NCBI RefSeq assembly: GCF_004014875.1
Contig: NZ_CP034929.1
Location: forward strand, 1,302,001 to 1,366,000
DNA from: Nocardioides yefusunii
Lineage (GTDB): Bacteria; Actinomycetota; Actinomycetes; Propionibacteriales; Nocardioidaceae
Length of the DNA: 64,000 nucleotides
Direction: 5' to 3'
The stretch's first letter is position 1. Every line of letters begins with the position of its first letter. Below are positions 23,411 through 32,469 of the stretch, piece by piece. The notes beneath the pieces are model-generated. The model was given only the letters and a program-made list of their open reading frames with translations. It was not told the DNA's origin and did no database searches. A program made the position numbers and the translations under genes.

Positions 23411-24577
23411 TCAGTAGCTCCTGGGGAGGCCGGCGTCCTCGGCCACGAGGTTGCGGATCATCTCGTTGCTGATCGGACTGAAGAGTTGGAGGCGGGCGTC
23501 ACGGAAGTACATCTGCATCGACGACTCCTCGGCCAGGCCCATGGCACCCATCACCCGCATGCAGCGGTCGACGATCCGGGCGGTGGTCTCGCTGGCGACG
23601 AGCTTGGCCATGCCGGCCGCGGTGATCGCCTCGTGCCCGCTCTCGATGCGGTCCACGACCTGGTCGACGAGGGCGCGGGCGGCCTGTAGTTCGGCCAGGC
23701 TGTCGGCGAGGGGATGGGCCACTGCCTGCAGCGAACCGATGGGCGCACCGAAGGCCTCGCGTTCCCCGGCGTAGGTGAGGGCTGCGTCGAGGGCTGCACG
23801 ACCGATGCCGAGGCTGATTGCTGCGGCCATGACGCGCTCGACGTCGAGTGCCTGCGAAAGCATGCGTAGGCCCTTGCCGCGTTCACCGACCAGGTGGGAC
23901 TCGGGAGCGACAGCGTCGTCGAGGAAGACTTCGCAGGTGCCGGCCGCACGCATTCCGGCCAGGTGGACGCGCCGGATCTGGACGCCGGGCTGGTCGACGA
24001 GGACTGTGATGAGGCTGAGCCCGCGGGCTCTGCGGCCCTCGGGGGCGGGATCGGTGCGCGCCAGGACGTGGATGACGTCGGCTTCCTGGGCGAGGGAGAT
24101 CCAGGTCTTCTGGCCGTCCAGATGCCACTGTCCGTCCCGGAGCTCGGCCCGGGTGCGCAGCGCGAGCAGGTCGGTGCCGACGCCTGGTTCGGAGAGGCCG
24201 AAGCTTCCGATGGACGCCCCTGACGCAACCCGGGGGAGCGCCTCCGAGATCGAACCGCAGGCGGGGTCGGCGAGCATCCGCATCGCCATGCCGCTGAGAA
24301 CGTGGTCGACGGAGAGGCTGGGTAGGCGCCGGGCGATCTCCTCGGTGACCGCCACCGCGTCGCCGACGGTGCCGCCGCTGCCGCCCAGTGCTTCGTCGGC
24401 GCCGATGCCGAGCAGTCCTGCGGCTCCGAGCGCCTCCCAGGTCGGCCTCGGAAAGGTGCCGGTCCGGTCGTGCTCCAGGGCCTCCTGCGGTGTCAGGTGG
24501 CGGTCGAGAATCTCGGTCACCAGGGCGCGCAGGGCAGCGCGGTCCTCGCTCTCGAGGAGGGGCCGGGTAGTCAGCAT
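23411..24577 (-). CDS. Acyl-CoA dehydrogenase family protein
   Basis: 388 residues from ATG 24577 with GGAGAA. Domain features: FGLSEPGVGTDLLALRT (FAD/substrate loop, about 130-146), GQWHLDGQKTWISLA, LDVERVMAAAISLGIGRAAL with the likely base Glu in VER, and AMGLAEESSMQMYFRDAR near the end. It is only a distant relative of the 19457 protein, so the two probably work at different steps. It leads the minus-strand trio and is divergent from the ABC importer operon, sharing the operator at 24637. Confidence 0.9.
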   Translation of the reverse strand: MLTTRPLLESEDRAALRALVTEILDRHLTPQEALEHDRTGTFPRPTWEALGAAGLLGIGADEALGGSGGTVGDAVAVTEEIARRLPSLSVDHVLSGMAMRMLADPACGSISEALPRVASGASIGSFGLSEPGVGTDLLALRTRAELRDGQWHLDGQKTWISLAQEADVIHVLARTDPAPEGRRARGLSLITVLVDQPGVQIRRVHLAGMRAAGTCEVFLDDAVAPESHLVGERGKGLRMLSQALDVERVMAAAISLGIGRAALDAALTYAGEREAFGAPIGSLQAVAHPLADSLAELQAARALVDQVVDRIESGHEAITAAGMAKLVASETTARIVDRCMRVMGAMGLAEESSMQMYFRDARLQLFSPISNEMIRNLVAEDAGLPRSY

Positions 24578-24636
24578 GGCAGTTCTCCGTCAACGCTCTG
24601 GATCGGGGAGGTTACGCGTCTGATGAACACGAAACA

Positions 24637-24648
24637 TAACGATCGTTC
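24637..24648. promoter_or_regulatory. Candidate TetR operator, copy 3
   Basis: TAACGATCGTTC, 60 bp upstream of the minus-strand acyl-CoA dehydrogenase start (24577) and 180 bp upstream of the ABC importer operon start (24828). It could control both directions. Confidence 0.55.
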
Positions 24649-24723
24649 GCCTTACACGCTAGGCAAAACGCGTCTGGGTGGTGCTCGATTCGCTGAGATT
24701 CAACAGAGATTCAAAAATCTTCC

Positions 24724-24735
24724 GAACAATTGTTC
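24724..24735. promoter_or_regulatory. Perfect 12-bp palindrome in the divergent promoter region
   Basis: GAACAATTGTTC, 93 bp before ATG 24828. It keeps the AAC-N4-GTT frame of the other operators, so it may be a weak copy. It also fits the GAAC-N4-GTTC core of actinobacterial LexA boxes, but lacks the outer bases. Confidence 0.35.
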
Positions 24736-24827
24736 TGAAACCGTTGTTCGTGTGGCCGGGCTCACATACGTTTACGTCCGACATATACGAGCGGCCTCCG
24801 GGCCGGAGCACTTGATTTGGAGTCGAC

Positions 24828-26444
24828 ATGCGTTCACGAGTGATGCGTCGCGTCGCAGGAGTGGCCACGATGGCCCTTGCTGCTTCGGCCCTGGTGGCCT
24901 GTGGTGGTTCCGGTGACACTGCCGCCGACAAGGGTGCCGACGGCACCCTGACCCTCGCGTGGAGTTCCACCCCGACCCAGCTCGACCCCAACGTCTACAC
25001 CGGCCTCAGCTGGGTGCACGCGGTCGACGGGTTCATGGAGAACCTGGTTGAGTACGACACCTCCAAGGCCTCCGACGACGCCGTCCTGGGCGTCGACGCC
25101 GTCAAGCCGGGTCTCGCGGAATCGTGGGAGATCAGCGAGGACGGCCTGCAGTACACCTTCAAGCTCCGCGAGGGCGTGAAGTCGCAGTACGGCAACGTGC
25201 TCAGCGCCGACGACGTCATGTGGTCCTTCGAGCGCATGTACTCCAACCCGGCAGCACTGTCCTCGGGTGTCCTGCTGAAGTCGGCCAACGTCGACCCGGA
25301 CGAGCCGGTCACCAAGATCGACGACCTCACCGTGCGGGTCAACCTGCTCAAGCCGTCCGCGATCGCGCTCTCCGTCCTGGCCTACCCGGTCGACGGCATC
25401 CTCGACTCCGTCGAGGCGAAGAAGCACGCCACCGCCGACGACGAGTGGGCCGGCAAGTGGCTCGCCAACAACTCCGCCTCCTTCGGTGCCTATAAGTTGA
25501 AGACGCTCGACCCGGGCAAGGAGATCCGTCTCGAGTACAACGAGAACTACTACGGCGAGAAGCCGGAGATCACCGAGATCATCGCCAAGGCCGTGCCGGA
25601 TGCGTCGGCCCGCGCCCAGCTGCTGATGTCGGGTGACGTCGACGCGATCACCGAGCCCCCGCTCGACCAGCTGAAGAAGATCGACGAGAGCGCCAACGCC
25701 GTCGTCTCGATCCAGCCCGACTCCAACCGTCACAACATCTCGTTCAACCTGGGCGACAAGAAGGTGGCCGACGCGCGCGTCCGCAAGGCGATCAGCCACG
25801 CGATCAACCGCGAGGAGATCGCAGCCTCCATCTACCAGGGCTACGCCGAGCCGGCCCACTCCCCGCAGGCCTCGGGCCTCCTCGCGGGCCAGCCCGAGAC
25901 CGGCAAGTACGACCCCGAACTCGCCAAGAAGCTGCTCGCCGAGGCAGGGTACGCATCCGGCCTCGACATCGAACTCTCCTTCTCGACGGCCCGCCCCGGC
26001 CCGTTCGCGGAGAACCTCGCCCGCCTCGTGCAGTCCGACCTCAAGGCCGTCGGCGTCAACGCCACCGTCAAGGCCGTCCCGTCGCCGGCCGACTTCGAGG
26101 CAGCCGTCGCCGAGCGCACCATGCCGGCCTACCTCTACACCGAGCGCCCGTCGCAGCCCGACCTCGGCTTCTCGCTGTTCCTCTACCTGCACAGCGGATC
26201 CGCGCTCAACAAGATCGGCTACGCCAACGACGAGTTCGACTCGATCATCAACAAGGTGCTGATCACCGAGGCCGGTCCCGCACGTGACGCCGCAATCGAC
26301 GAAGCGCTGCAGATCGTCGTCGACGAGGAGCCGATCATCTCGCTGGTCGAGGTCCCCGACCTCGTCGGCATGAGCGACGACCTCGAGGGCTACGTGTCGC
26401 TGCCCACCGGTGGCATGAAGTTCGACGAACTCAAGCGAGGCTGA
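24828..26444 (+). CDS. ABC transporter substrate-binding lipoprotein, family 5 (oligopeptide/nickel type)
   Basis: 538 residues from ATG 24828 with GGAG. Lipoprotein signal with ALVAC (Cys25). Family 5 features: LTLAWSSTPTQLDPNVYTGL at the start of the mature part, LAESWEISEDGLQYTFKLR, then VRKAISHAINREEI and FDELKRG at the end. Such proteins bind peptides but also sugars, bile acids, aromatic acids and other organics outside the membrane. Being followed by CoA-pathway genes, this one likely binds an organic carboxylate, ester or conjugate rather than a nutrient peptide (inference). First gene of an operon that runs to about 35754. Confidence 0.9.
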   Translation: MRSRVMRRVAGVATMALAASALVACGGSGDTAADKGADGTLTLAWSSTPTQLDPNVYTGLSWVHAVDGFMENLVEYDTSKASDDAVLGVDAVKPGLAESWEISEDGLQYTFKLREGVKSQYGNVLSADDVMWSFERMYSNPAALSSGVLLKSANVDPDEPVTKIDDLTVRVNLLKPSAIALSVLAYPVDGILDSVEAKKHATADDEWAGKWLANNSASFGAYKLKTLDPGKEIRLEYNENYYGEKPEITEIIAKAVPDASARAQLLMSGDVDAITEPPLDQLKKIDESANAVVSIQPDSNRHNISFNLGDKKVADARVRKAISHAINREEIAASIYQGYAEPAHSPQASGLLAGQPETGKYDPELAKKLLAEAGYASGLDIELSFSTARPGPFAENLARLVQSDLKAVGVNATVKAVPSPADFEAAVAERTMPAYLYTERPSQPDLGFSLFLYLHSGSALNKIGYANDEFDSIINKVLITEAGPARDAAIDEALQIVVDEEPIISLVEVPDLVGMSDDLEGYVSLPTGGMKFDELKRG

Positions 26445-26447
26445 CCC

Positions 26448-27512
26448 ATGGCCCTGGCTCCGGTGAAGGGCGCCGTACTGCGCACCCCGCGAGGGGTGAA
26501 CGCGCCGTGGCGCCTCGTCCTCGGACGCCTCGGGTTCCTCGTGGCCGCACTCTTCGGGGTGATGACGCTGTCCTTCCTCCTGGTCAGCGTCACCCCCGGA
26601 GATCCGGCCCGTCTGATCGCCGGCCCGTTGGCCAGCGACTCCCAGGTTGAGGCGATCGAGACCGAACTCGGTCTCGATCGCCCCCTGGGGGAGCGCTACG
26701 TCGACTACGTGTCCGGTCTGGTCAGGGGCGACCTGGGTGTCTCCTACTACTCCAAGCAGCCGATCGTCGACGAGATCGCCTCGAAGCTTCCCGCCACGCT
26801 CACCCTCGTCCTGCTGTCGGTCGTGCTCGCTGCGGTGATCGGTGTGCTCGTCGGTTCTGTCGGCGCCTACTTCCGTGGACGCTGGCCCGACTCCGTCGGC
26901 CGCCTCTTCACGGGCATCTTCCAAGCCGTCCCGGACTTCTTCCTCGGCCTGATCCTGATCTACCTCCTCTTCTTCGTGGCCGGCATCGCGCCGGCACCGG
27001 CCGGGCAGCTGGCCTTCTCCGAGAGCCCGCCGCCCAAGGTCACCGGCGCGATCCCGATCGACGCCCTGATCGCAGGCGACATGGCGCTCTTCGCCTCATC
27101 CCTGCAACACCTCGTGCTGCCGGTCCTGACTCTGGGACTCGTCTACGCGGCCTACTTCGCCAAGACCGCCCGCACCACCGTCGGCCGTGCCCTGAACTCT
27201 CAGCAGGTGCACTTCGCCCGCGCCATGGGGCTCAAGGAACGCACCGTCCTGCGGTACGCCTTCGTCGAGTCGCGCACCACCATCGTCACCTACGCAGGCG
27301 TCATCTTCGCCGCCCTGCTCGGTGGCGAAGCGATCGTCGAGAAGGTCTTCGCCTGGGACGGCATCGGCACCTGGGCGCTCAACGGAATCCTCCGCCTCGA
27401 CCTCCCGGTCGTCCAGGGCATGGTCCTCGTGGCCGGTGCCCTGACCCTGATCACCTACACGCTGCTCGACATCGTCGTCGGGCTCCTGGACCCGAGGATC
27501 AAGCATGCCTGA
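26448..27512 (+). CDS. ABC transporter permease, DppB/OppB type
   Basis: 354 residues from ATG 26448, 3 bp after the binding-protein stop. Six predicted membrane helices, first near residues 22-45 (LRLGFL region, FLLVSVTPGDPA). GLDRPLGERYVDYV and the EAA loop ALNSQQVHFARAMGLKE are diagnostic of DppB-like permeases. An N-terminal extension of about 20 residues precedes helix 1. Partner of the 27505 permease, which it overlaps by 8 nt. Confidence 0.92.
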   Translation: MALAPVKGAVLRTPRGVNAPWRLVLGRLGFLVAALFGVMTLSFLLVSVTPGDPARLIAGPLASDSQVEAIETELGLDRPLGERYVDYVSGLVRGDLGVSYYSKQPIVDEIASKLPATLTLVLLSVVLAAVIGVLVGSVGAYFRGRWPDSVGRLFTGIFQAVPDFFLGLILIYLLFFVAGIAPAPAGQLAFSESPPPKVTGAIPIDALIAGDMALFASSLQHLVLPVLTLGLVYAAYFAKTARTTVGRALNSQQVHFARAMGLKERTVLRYAFVESRTTIVTYAGVIFAALLGGEAIVEKVFAWDGIGTWALNGILRLDLPVVQGMVLVAGALTLITYTLLDIVVGLLDPRIKHA

Positions 27513-28353
27513 CGTCTTCGCGGCCCCGAAGGGGCGACAGCTACGCCGAATCGTCACCGAGAACAAGGGGGCGACCGTCGGGGTCACCTTCATCATCGGT
27601 CTGCTCCTGGCGAGCCTCTTCGCGCCCCTCCCGTACGACCCCACCGCCACGGACGGTTCTAGTTCCCTCCAGGGCCTCAGCGGCGCGCACTGGTTCGGCA
27701 CCGACGGCACCGGCGCGGACGTCTTTTCCCGCGTCATCGACGCCGCCCAGATCGACCTCTCGCTCGCCCTGGCCGGAACCCTGCTCTCCCTGGCGGTGGG
27801 TCTGCCCCTGGGGCTGATGGCGTCCGGCAAGGGCCGGGGGAGCGAATGGCTGGTCCGTGGCCTCGACGCCTTCCAGGCGTTCCCGCTGCTGATCCTCGCT
27901 CTGGCGCTCGTCTCCCTGTCGGGCAACCGCCTCTACATGGTGGTGGTGGCCATCGCCCTCATCAACGTTCCTCGCTACATCCGGCTCATGCGCAGCGAGA
28001 TCCTGTCGCTGCGCGAGAGCCGATTCATCGAGGCCGCGATCGCGATGGGGGCCAAGCCCAGCCGAATCACGTTCCGGCACCTGCTCCCCAACGTGTGGGG
28101 CATCGTGCTGGTGCAGACCTCGCTCACCATCGCCAACGCGATCGTCGTGATCGCCTCGCTCTCCTTCCTCGGCGTGGGCGTCGCGGCCCCGACTCCCTCG
28201 TGGGGCGGAATGATCCGCGACGGTGCCGGCAACATGGCGTCCGGGGAGTGGTGGATCGCAGGCTTCGCCGGCATCGCAGTGCTCCTCTGCGTGCTCGCCT
28301 TCAACCAGCTCGCCGACGCGATCGGTGACCGCACCGCGAGGACCTACCGATGA
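27505..28353 (+). CDS. ABC transporter permease, DppC/OppC type
   Basis: 282 residues from ATG 27505. Starts with a short cytoplasmic tail and helix 1 (VGVTFIIGLLLASLF), then the DppC signature HWFGTDGTGADVFSRVI (about 70-86) and the EAA loop SLRESRFIEAAIAMGAKPS. Forms the channel with the upstream permease. Overlaps the next gene by 4 nt. Confidence 0.92.
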   Translation: MPDVFAAPKGRQLRRIVTENKGATVGVTFIIGLLLASLFAPLPYDPTATDGSSSLQGLSGAHWFGTDGTGADVFSRVIDAAQIDLSLALAGTLLSLAVGLPLGLMASGKGRGSEWLVRGLDAFQAFPLLILALALVSLSGNRLYMVVVAIALINVPRYIRLMRSEILSLRESRFIEAAIAMGAKPSRITFRHLLPNVWGIVLVQTSLTIANAIVVIASLSFLGVGVAAPTPSWGGMIRDGAGNMASGEWWIAGFAGIAVLLCVLAFNQLADAIGDRTARTYR

Positions 28354-29201
28354 GTGAAACCACCTCCACCACCGTCCCCTCAGCGCCCGAGACGGTGCTC
28401 GACGTCCGCAACCTGGCCGTCTCCATCAGGACCCCCGACGGCGTCGTCAACCCCGTCAAGGGTGTCGACTTCTCGGTCCGCAAGGGCGAGATCGTCGGTG
28501 TGGTCGGCGAGTCCGGCTGCGGCAAGTCGACCACCATCAAGGGTGTGCTCAACCTGCTCGGTCCCAACAGCACGGTCACCGCCGACCGGATCGAGTTGGC
28601 CGGGCACGGAGACATCGCCGGCTACTCGAGCAAGCAGATGCAGAAGGTGCGTGGGCGCGCCGTCGGATTCGTCGCCCAGAACCCGTTCGGTTCGCTCAAC
28701 CCGATCTACACGATCGAACGCCAGTTCTTCGAGCTGCAGAAGGCGCACGGTACGAAGGTGCCGCGCAAGGAATCTCGCAAGATCGCCCTGGCGATGCTCG
28801 ACGGCGTCGGGATCGTGCGTCCCGAACGGGTGCTGGACGGGTACGCCCACCAGCTCTCGGGCGGCATGGCCCAGCGCGTCGTCATCGCGTTGGCCACTAC
28901 CTTGTCACCTCCGCTCCTCTTCGCCGACGAGCCCACCACCGGCCTCGACGCGACCGTTCAGGCGCAGATCCTCGACCTCATCTCGTCGAAGGTCCGCGAG
29001 GAGGGACGCTCGATGCTGCTGGTCACCCACGACCTCGGCGTCATCGCGCAGTACTGCCAGCGCGTCGTCGTCATGTACGGCGGTGAGGTGGTCGAGGAGG
29101 GCACCGTGCACGACGTCATGGTCACGCCGCAGCACCCCTACAGCCAGAAGCTCATCGGATCCGTTCCCAAGCCGGGGGAGAAGCTGAATGTCGCTCGTTG
29201 A
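28350..29201 (+). CDS. ABC transporter ATP-binding protein, DppD/OppD type
   Basis: 283 residues from ATG 28350. Walker A GESGCGKST (about 51-59), Q-loop VAQNPFGSLNP, signature LSGGMAQRVVIA, Walker B LLFADEPTTGLD, H-loop THDLGV. Two ATPases per importer are normal in this family. The C-terminal oligopeptide-transporter extension is short here, ending soon after PHPYSQKL-like QHPYSQKLIGS. Overlaps the next ATPase gene by 14 nt. Confidence 0.92.
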   Translation: MSETTSTTVPSAPETVLDVRNLAVSIRTPDGVVNPVKGVDFSVRKGEIVGVVGESGCGKSTTIKGVLNLLGPNSTVTADRIELAGHGDIAGYSSKQMQKVRGRAVGFVAQNPFGSLNPIYTIERQFFELQKAHGTKVPRKESRKIALAMLDGVGIVRPERVLDGYAHQLSGGMAQRVVIALATTLSPPLLFADEPTTGLDATVQAQILDLISSKVREEGRSMLLVTHDLGVIAQYCQRVVVMYGGEVVEEGTVHDVMVTPQHPYSQKLIGSVPKPGEKLNVAR

Positions 29202-30030
29202 GATCTCCGAGGTCGTCAAGACCTTCGCCGCCCGCCAGCGCGGCGCCGAGCCCGTCCAGGCGCTCAAGGGCGTCAGCCTGAGCGTGGACGAAGGCGAGAC
29301 CGTTGCCGTCATCGGCGAATCGGGCTCGGGCAAGTCGACCCTGGGCAAGGCAGCCCTGCGTCTGCTCGACGTCGACTCCGGCACCATCACCGTCGCCGGT
29401 GACGAGATCGGTGCGCTGGACGCCAAGCGTCTGCGGGCCAAGCGCGCAGACATGCAGGTCGTCTTCCAAGAACCGTTCGAGTCGCTCAACCCGCGGCTCG
29501 CCATCGGTTCGATCATCGCGGAGCCGCTGCAGATCCACCGCCCCGACCTCAGTACCACCGAGATCCGCTCCCAGGTGGTCCAGATGCTCGACAAGGTGGG
29601 CCTGCCCGAGTCGTCCGCGACGCGTCTGCCCGGAGAACTCTCCGGTGGCCAGCAACAGCGCGTCGGCATCGCCCGCGCCGTCATCACCCGTCCCCGGTTC
29701 CTGGTGCTCGACGAGCCCACCAGCTCGCTCGACCTCTCCATCCGGGCACAGGTGCTGGCTCTGCTGGCCGAGCTGCAGGAGGAGTCGCGGATGGCGTACC
29801 TGTTCGTCTCCCACGACATGCACACCGTCGAGTGGATCAGCGACCGGATCGCGGTCATGTACCTCGGTGAGATCGTCGAGACGGCCCCCACCCGGCAGCT
29901 CTTCGACGCTCCCGGTCACGAGTACACCCGGACGCTGCTCTCGGCCCGGCTCTCCGCCGACCCCCGCGAACGTCACGCCTACAAGGCGTTCAGCGGCGAC
30001 ACCACTGTCCGTCAGGCGAGCACCGCGTGA
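29188..30030 (+). CDS. ABC transporter ATP-binding protein, DppF/OppF type
   Basis: 280 residues from ATG 29188. Walker A GESGSGKST, VFQEPFESLNPR (the usual D/N-P-x-x-S-L-N-P segment), LSGGQQQRVGIA, FLVLDEPTSSLD, SHDMHTV. Completes the five-part importer with 24828-29201. Overlaps the following cupin gene by 4 nt, so importer and catabolic genes are one translationally linked unit. Confidence 0.92.
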   Translation: MSLVEISEVVKTFAARQRGAEPVQALKGVSLSVDEGETVAVIGESGSGKSTLGKAALRLLDVDSGTITVAGDEIGALDAKRLRAKRADMQVVFQEPFESLNPRLAIGSIIAEPLQIHRPDLSTTEIRSQVVQMLDKVGLPESSATRLPGELSGGQQQRVGIARAVITRPRFLVLDEPTSSLDLSIRAQVLALLAELQEESRMAYLFVSHDMHTVEWISDRIAVMYLGEIVETAPTRQLFDAPGHEYTRTLLSARLSADPRERHAYKAFSGDTTVRQASTA

Positions 30031-30878
30031 ATGCCTCCGTCGTCGATACGGCAGCCCTGGAGTGGGTCAACGGTGCGGACGTGTTCGCCACGATGGATCC
30101 CGCATTCCGCGACAACATCGGCACCGACGAAGCCTCAGCGTTGGCGTTGCTGGCCACGTACCATGCCAAGTGTCTCTGGAAGGATGAGTCGACCGGACGC
30201 CGGATCGACCACATCCGGTGCGAAGCCGGCTACCGGGACCTGTCGGAGGCCTACCACGACTCCGTCGAGGAGTGCCTGGTGCTGGGCGGCTCGGTGGAGC
30301 TGACCGCGGAGGGCTGGTTCGAGCCGGGGGACTACTTCTGGCGTCCGCCGGGCTGGGTCCACTCCGCGCAGAGCCCCAGGGGCTTCGAGGCCGTCCTGAT
30401 GATGGAAGGTACCCAGCCGTGTGAGGGATCCCTCCACGTCAGCCGTGTGGTGCGACCCGACGCCGACGCCGGACAGCACGTCGCAGTGGCCGACCCCGTC
30501 GGTCCCCGCGGCTACGTCCGACGGGCGGAGTCACGCCACATGCCGTGGCGCGCCCACGACGATTCCGGGACACTGTTGGGTGCTGCAGGGCTTGAGTCCA
30601 AGGTGCTCAGCGACAACCCGGAGACCGGCACCGAGACCTCACTGGTGCGCTTCGTGGCCGGCACGGCGGCCACACCTCAGGCCGGCCCGCATGAACGATT
30701 CGTGGTGATCGTCGACGGCGAAGTCGTCCTCGACGACGGCCGTCGCCTCGGCGCAGGTTCGCTGCTCCGAGCGGCCGGTGGGGAAGAGCTGCCTGCCTTC
30801 GCTGCCCCCGACACAGTCGTGGCCATGGTCAAGACCTGCCCTGCACAGCACACCGCTGCGCCGCCCAAGGAGTTGTGA
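30027..30878 (+). CDS. Bicupin-like protein
   Basis: 283 residues from ATG 30027. Two cupin halves can be seen: about 50-135 (IRCEAGYRDLSEAYHDSVEE, then W-F-E-P-G-D-Y-F-W-R-P-P-G-W-V-H-S), and 200-275 (FVAGTAATPQAGPHERFVVIVDG, LGAGSLL). The first half keeps His/Glu residues that could hold a metal. It resembles anti-sigma-like or dioxygenase-type cupins but no named function is supported. Lies inside the ABC-catabolic operon, coupled at both ends. Confidence 0.65.
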   Translation: MNASVVDTAALEWVNGADVFATMDPAFRDNIGTDEASALALLATYHAKCLWKDESTGRRIDHIRCEAGYRDLSEAYHDSVEECLVLGGSVELTAEGWFEPGDYFWRPPGWVHSAQSPRGFEAVLMMEGTQPCEGSLHVSRVVRPDADAGQHVAVADPVGPRGYVRRAESRHMPWRAHDDSGTLLGAAGLESKVLSDNPETGTETSLVRFVAGTAATPQAGPHERFVVIVDGEVVLDDGRRLGAGSLLRAAGGEELPAFAAPDTVVAMVKTCPAQHTAAPPKEL

Positions 30879-31669
30879 TGAAGTCCGGGTACGTTGACGG
30901 CCCCTGGGGCCAGATCCACTACCGCAGCAGCGGAATCCGCGGCCCATGGGTGGTTCTCTTCCACGAGTCGCCGCTCTCCTCGGTCGTCTGGGAGAAGGTC
31001 ATGTCGCACCTCGGCGACGGCGTGCGCGTCATCGCCTTCGACACCCCCGGCTACGGGGCGTCGAATGCTCCGGCCGGGCCCGACACCGAGATCCCGGAGT
31101 ACGCGGCTGTGCTCGCAGCAGCCACCCTCGACCTCGGTGTCACCGACCCGGTCTTCTGCGGCCTCCACACCGGCGCATCGATCGCCATCGAGGCAGCACG
31201 GCTCTTCGGCGAACGTTGCCCGGGCGTCGTCCTCAGCGGCGTCGCCCTCTACGACGCCGAGGAACGCGCCGAACACCTGGCCAACTGGGCGCCCGACGTC
31301 GAGAAGACGATGCACGGCGATCAGTTCTCGTGGGCAGTCGAACGCTATCGACGCATCTGGCCCGGTCTCGACGAGGAGATGCTGCACCTGGCATCGCTCG
31401 AGGCGCTCCGCGTGCTACCGCGCTATCACTGGGGGTACCGCGCTGCGTTCCGCCACGACCCCGCCGAGTCACTGGCCGCCCTCGACGTCCCCGTACTGCT
31501 GCTCGACGCGGAGTTCGACCTGCTCGCCGACAAGGACGCCGTCGCACTGGCCACCGCGAAGGACGCTCGACTCGTCGTCCTGCCCGGGCTCCACGGCCAA
31601 CCACACCTGCGCGCGCCCGCTGAGTACGCCCAGCACCTGCGTACCTTCGTCGACAAGGTCGCCCGATGA
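30878..31669 (+). CDS. Alpha/beta hydrolase fold protein with non-standard nucleophile elbow
   Basis: 263 residues from ATG 30878 (an in-frame GTG at 30875 also fits). Oxyanion region VLFHESPLSS (about 26-35), FDTPGYGAS, and the expected Asp (LDAEFDLLAD) and His (GLHGQPHLRAP) loops are present. The elbow, normally G-x-S-x-G, reads G95-L-H-T-G99, so the serine is replaced by His97. It could be a lyase or a water-activating hydrolase without covalent intermediate. A few alpha/beta hydrolases have G-x-H-T-G elbows. Coupled to the next crotonase by ATGA. Confidence 0.8.
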   Translation: MKSGYVDGPWGQIHYRSSGIRGPWVVLFHESPLSSVVWEKVMSHLGDGVRVIAFDTPGYGASNAPAGPDTEIPEYAAVLAAATLDLGVTDPVFCGLHTGASIAIEAARLFGERCPGVVLSGVALYDAEERAEHLANWAPDVEKTMHGDQFSWAVERYRRIWPGLDEEMLHLASLEALRVLPRYHWGYRAAFRHDPAESLAALDVPVLLLDAEFDLLADKDAVALATAKDARLVVLPGLHGQPHLRAPAEYAQHLRTFVDKVAR

Positions 31670-32469
31670 CCGTGGTGCTGCGCGAGGTCCGTGACCAGGT
31701 CATGTACCTGACCCTCCACGGCCCCGAGACGCTCAACAGCATGACGCCCGAGGCGATGACCGGTTTCGAGGAAGCACTCGACGAGGCCGAGGCTGACACC
31801 TCGTTGCGAGCGGTGCTGATCACCGCGTCCGGCGAGCGCGCTTTCAGCGTGGGCATCGACATCACCTTTCTGGGGGAGTGCTTCGGGGATCCCCAAGGCG
31901 TCTTCCTGCCCTATCTGGACCGCTTCCACGCAGTCCTGCGGCGCATCGAACTGCTTCCGGTGCCGGTCGTGACGGCGGTCAACGGACTGGCTCGCGCCGG
32001 TGGCTTCGAGATCATCCTGGCCAGCGACCTCGTGGTGGTCGCGGAGGAAGCGAAGATCGGTGACATTCACCTGCAGTTCGGCGTGCCGCCCGGTGCCGGT
32101 GCCAGCCAGCGGGCCGCCCGCAAGCTGGGCGACCAGAAGGCCAAGGCGCTGATGCTCACGTCGAAGTGGCTCGACGCCGCCACCGCCGTGGCGTGGGGGC
32201 TCGCGTTGGAAGCCGTCCCGCGGACTCACCTCATGGCTGCTGCCGAGGCCCTCGTCGACACGCTGCGTGGCCTCTCCCGACCCGGAATCGCGGCCACCAA
32301 GCTGACCGTCGCGGCAGCTCAGGACCTTTCGCTGGCCGATGGTCTGGCTTACGAGCGGAAGATCTTCGCGAAGTTCCTCACGAGTGAGGGCGCAGCGGAG
32401 GGATATCTGGCCTTCGTGGAGAAACGTGAACCGAGATGGGAAGACGCTGATGTCAGCCACCTACGTTGA
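31666..32469 (+). CDS. Enoyl-CoA hydratase/isomerase (crotonase) family protein
   Basis: 267 residues from ATG 31666. Crotonase features: AFSVGIDITFL (CoA/oxyanion loop) and VNGLARAGGFEIILASD, which keeps the first catalytic Glu. The second position, usually P-E-x-x-L-G, reads GDIHLQFG, so that Glu is His. This is the mirror image of the loss seen in the 20623 crotonase. The reaction is thus uncertain: isomerase, decarboxylase or ring-opening are all possible. Overlaps the MaoC-like gene by 20 nt. Confidence 0.85.
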   Translation: MTVVLREVRDQVMYLTLHGPETLNSMTPEAMTGFEEALDEAEADTSLRAVLITASGERAFSVGIDITFLGECFGDPQGVFLPYLDRFHAVLRRIELLPVPVVTAVNGLARAGGFEIILASDLVVVAEEAKIGDIHLQFGVPPGAGASQRAARKLGDQKAKALMLTSKWLDAATAVAWGLALEAVPRTHLMAAAEALVDTLRGLSRPGIAATKLTVAAAQDLSLADGLAYERKIFAKFLTSEGAAEGYLAFVEKREPRWEDADVSHLR

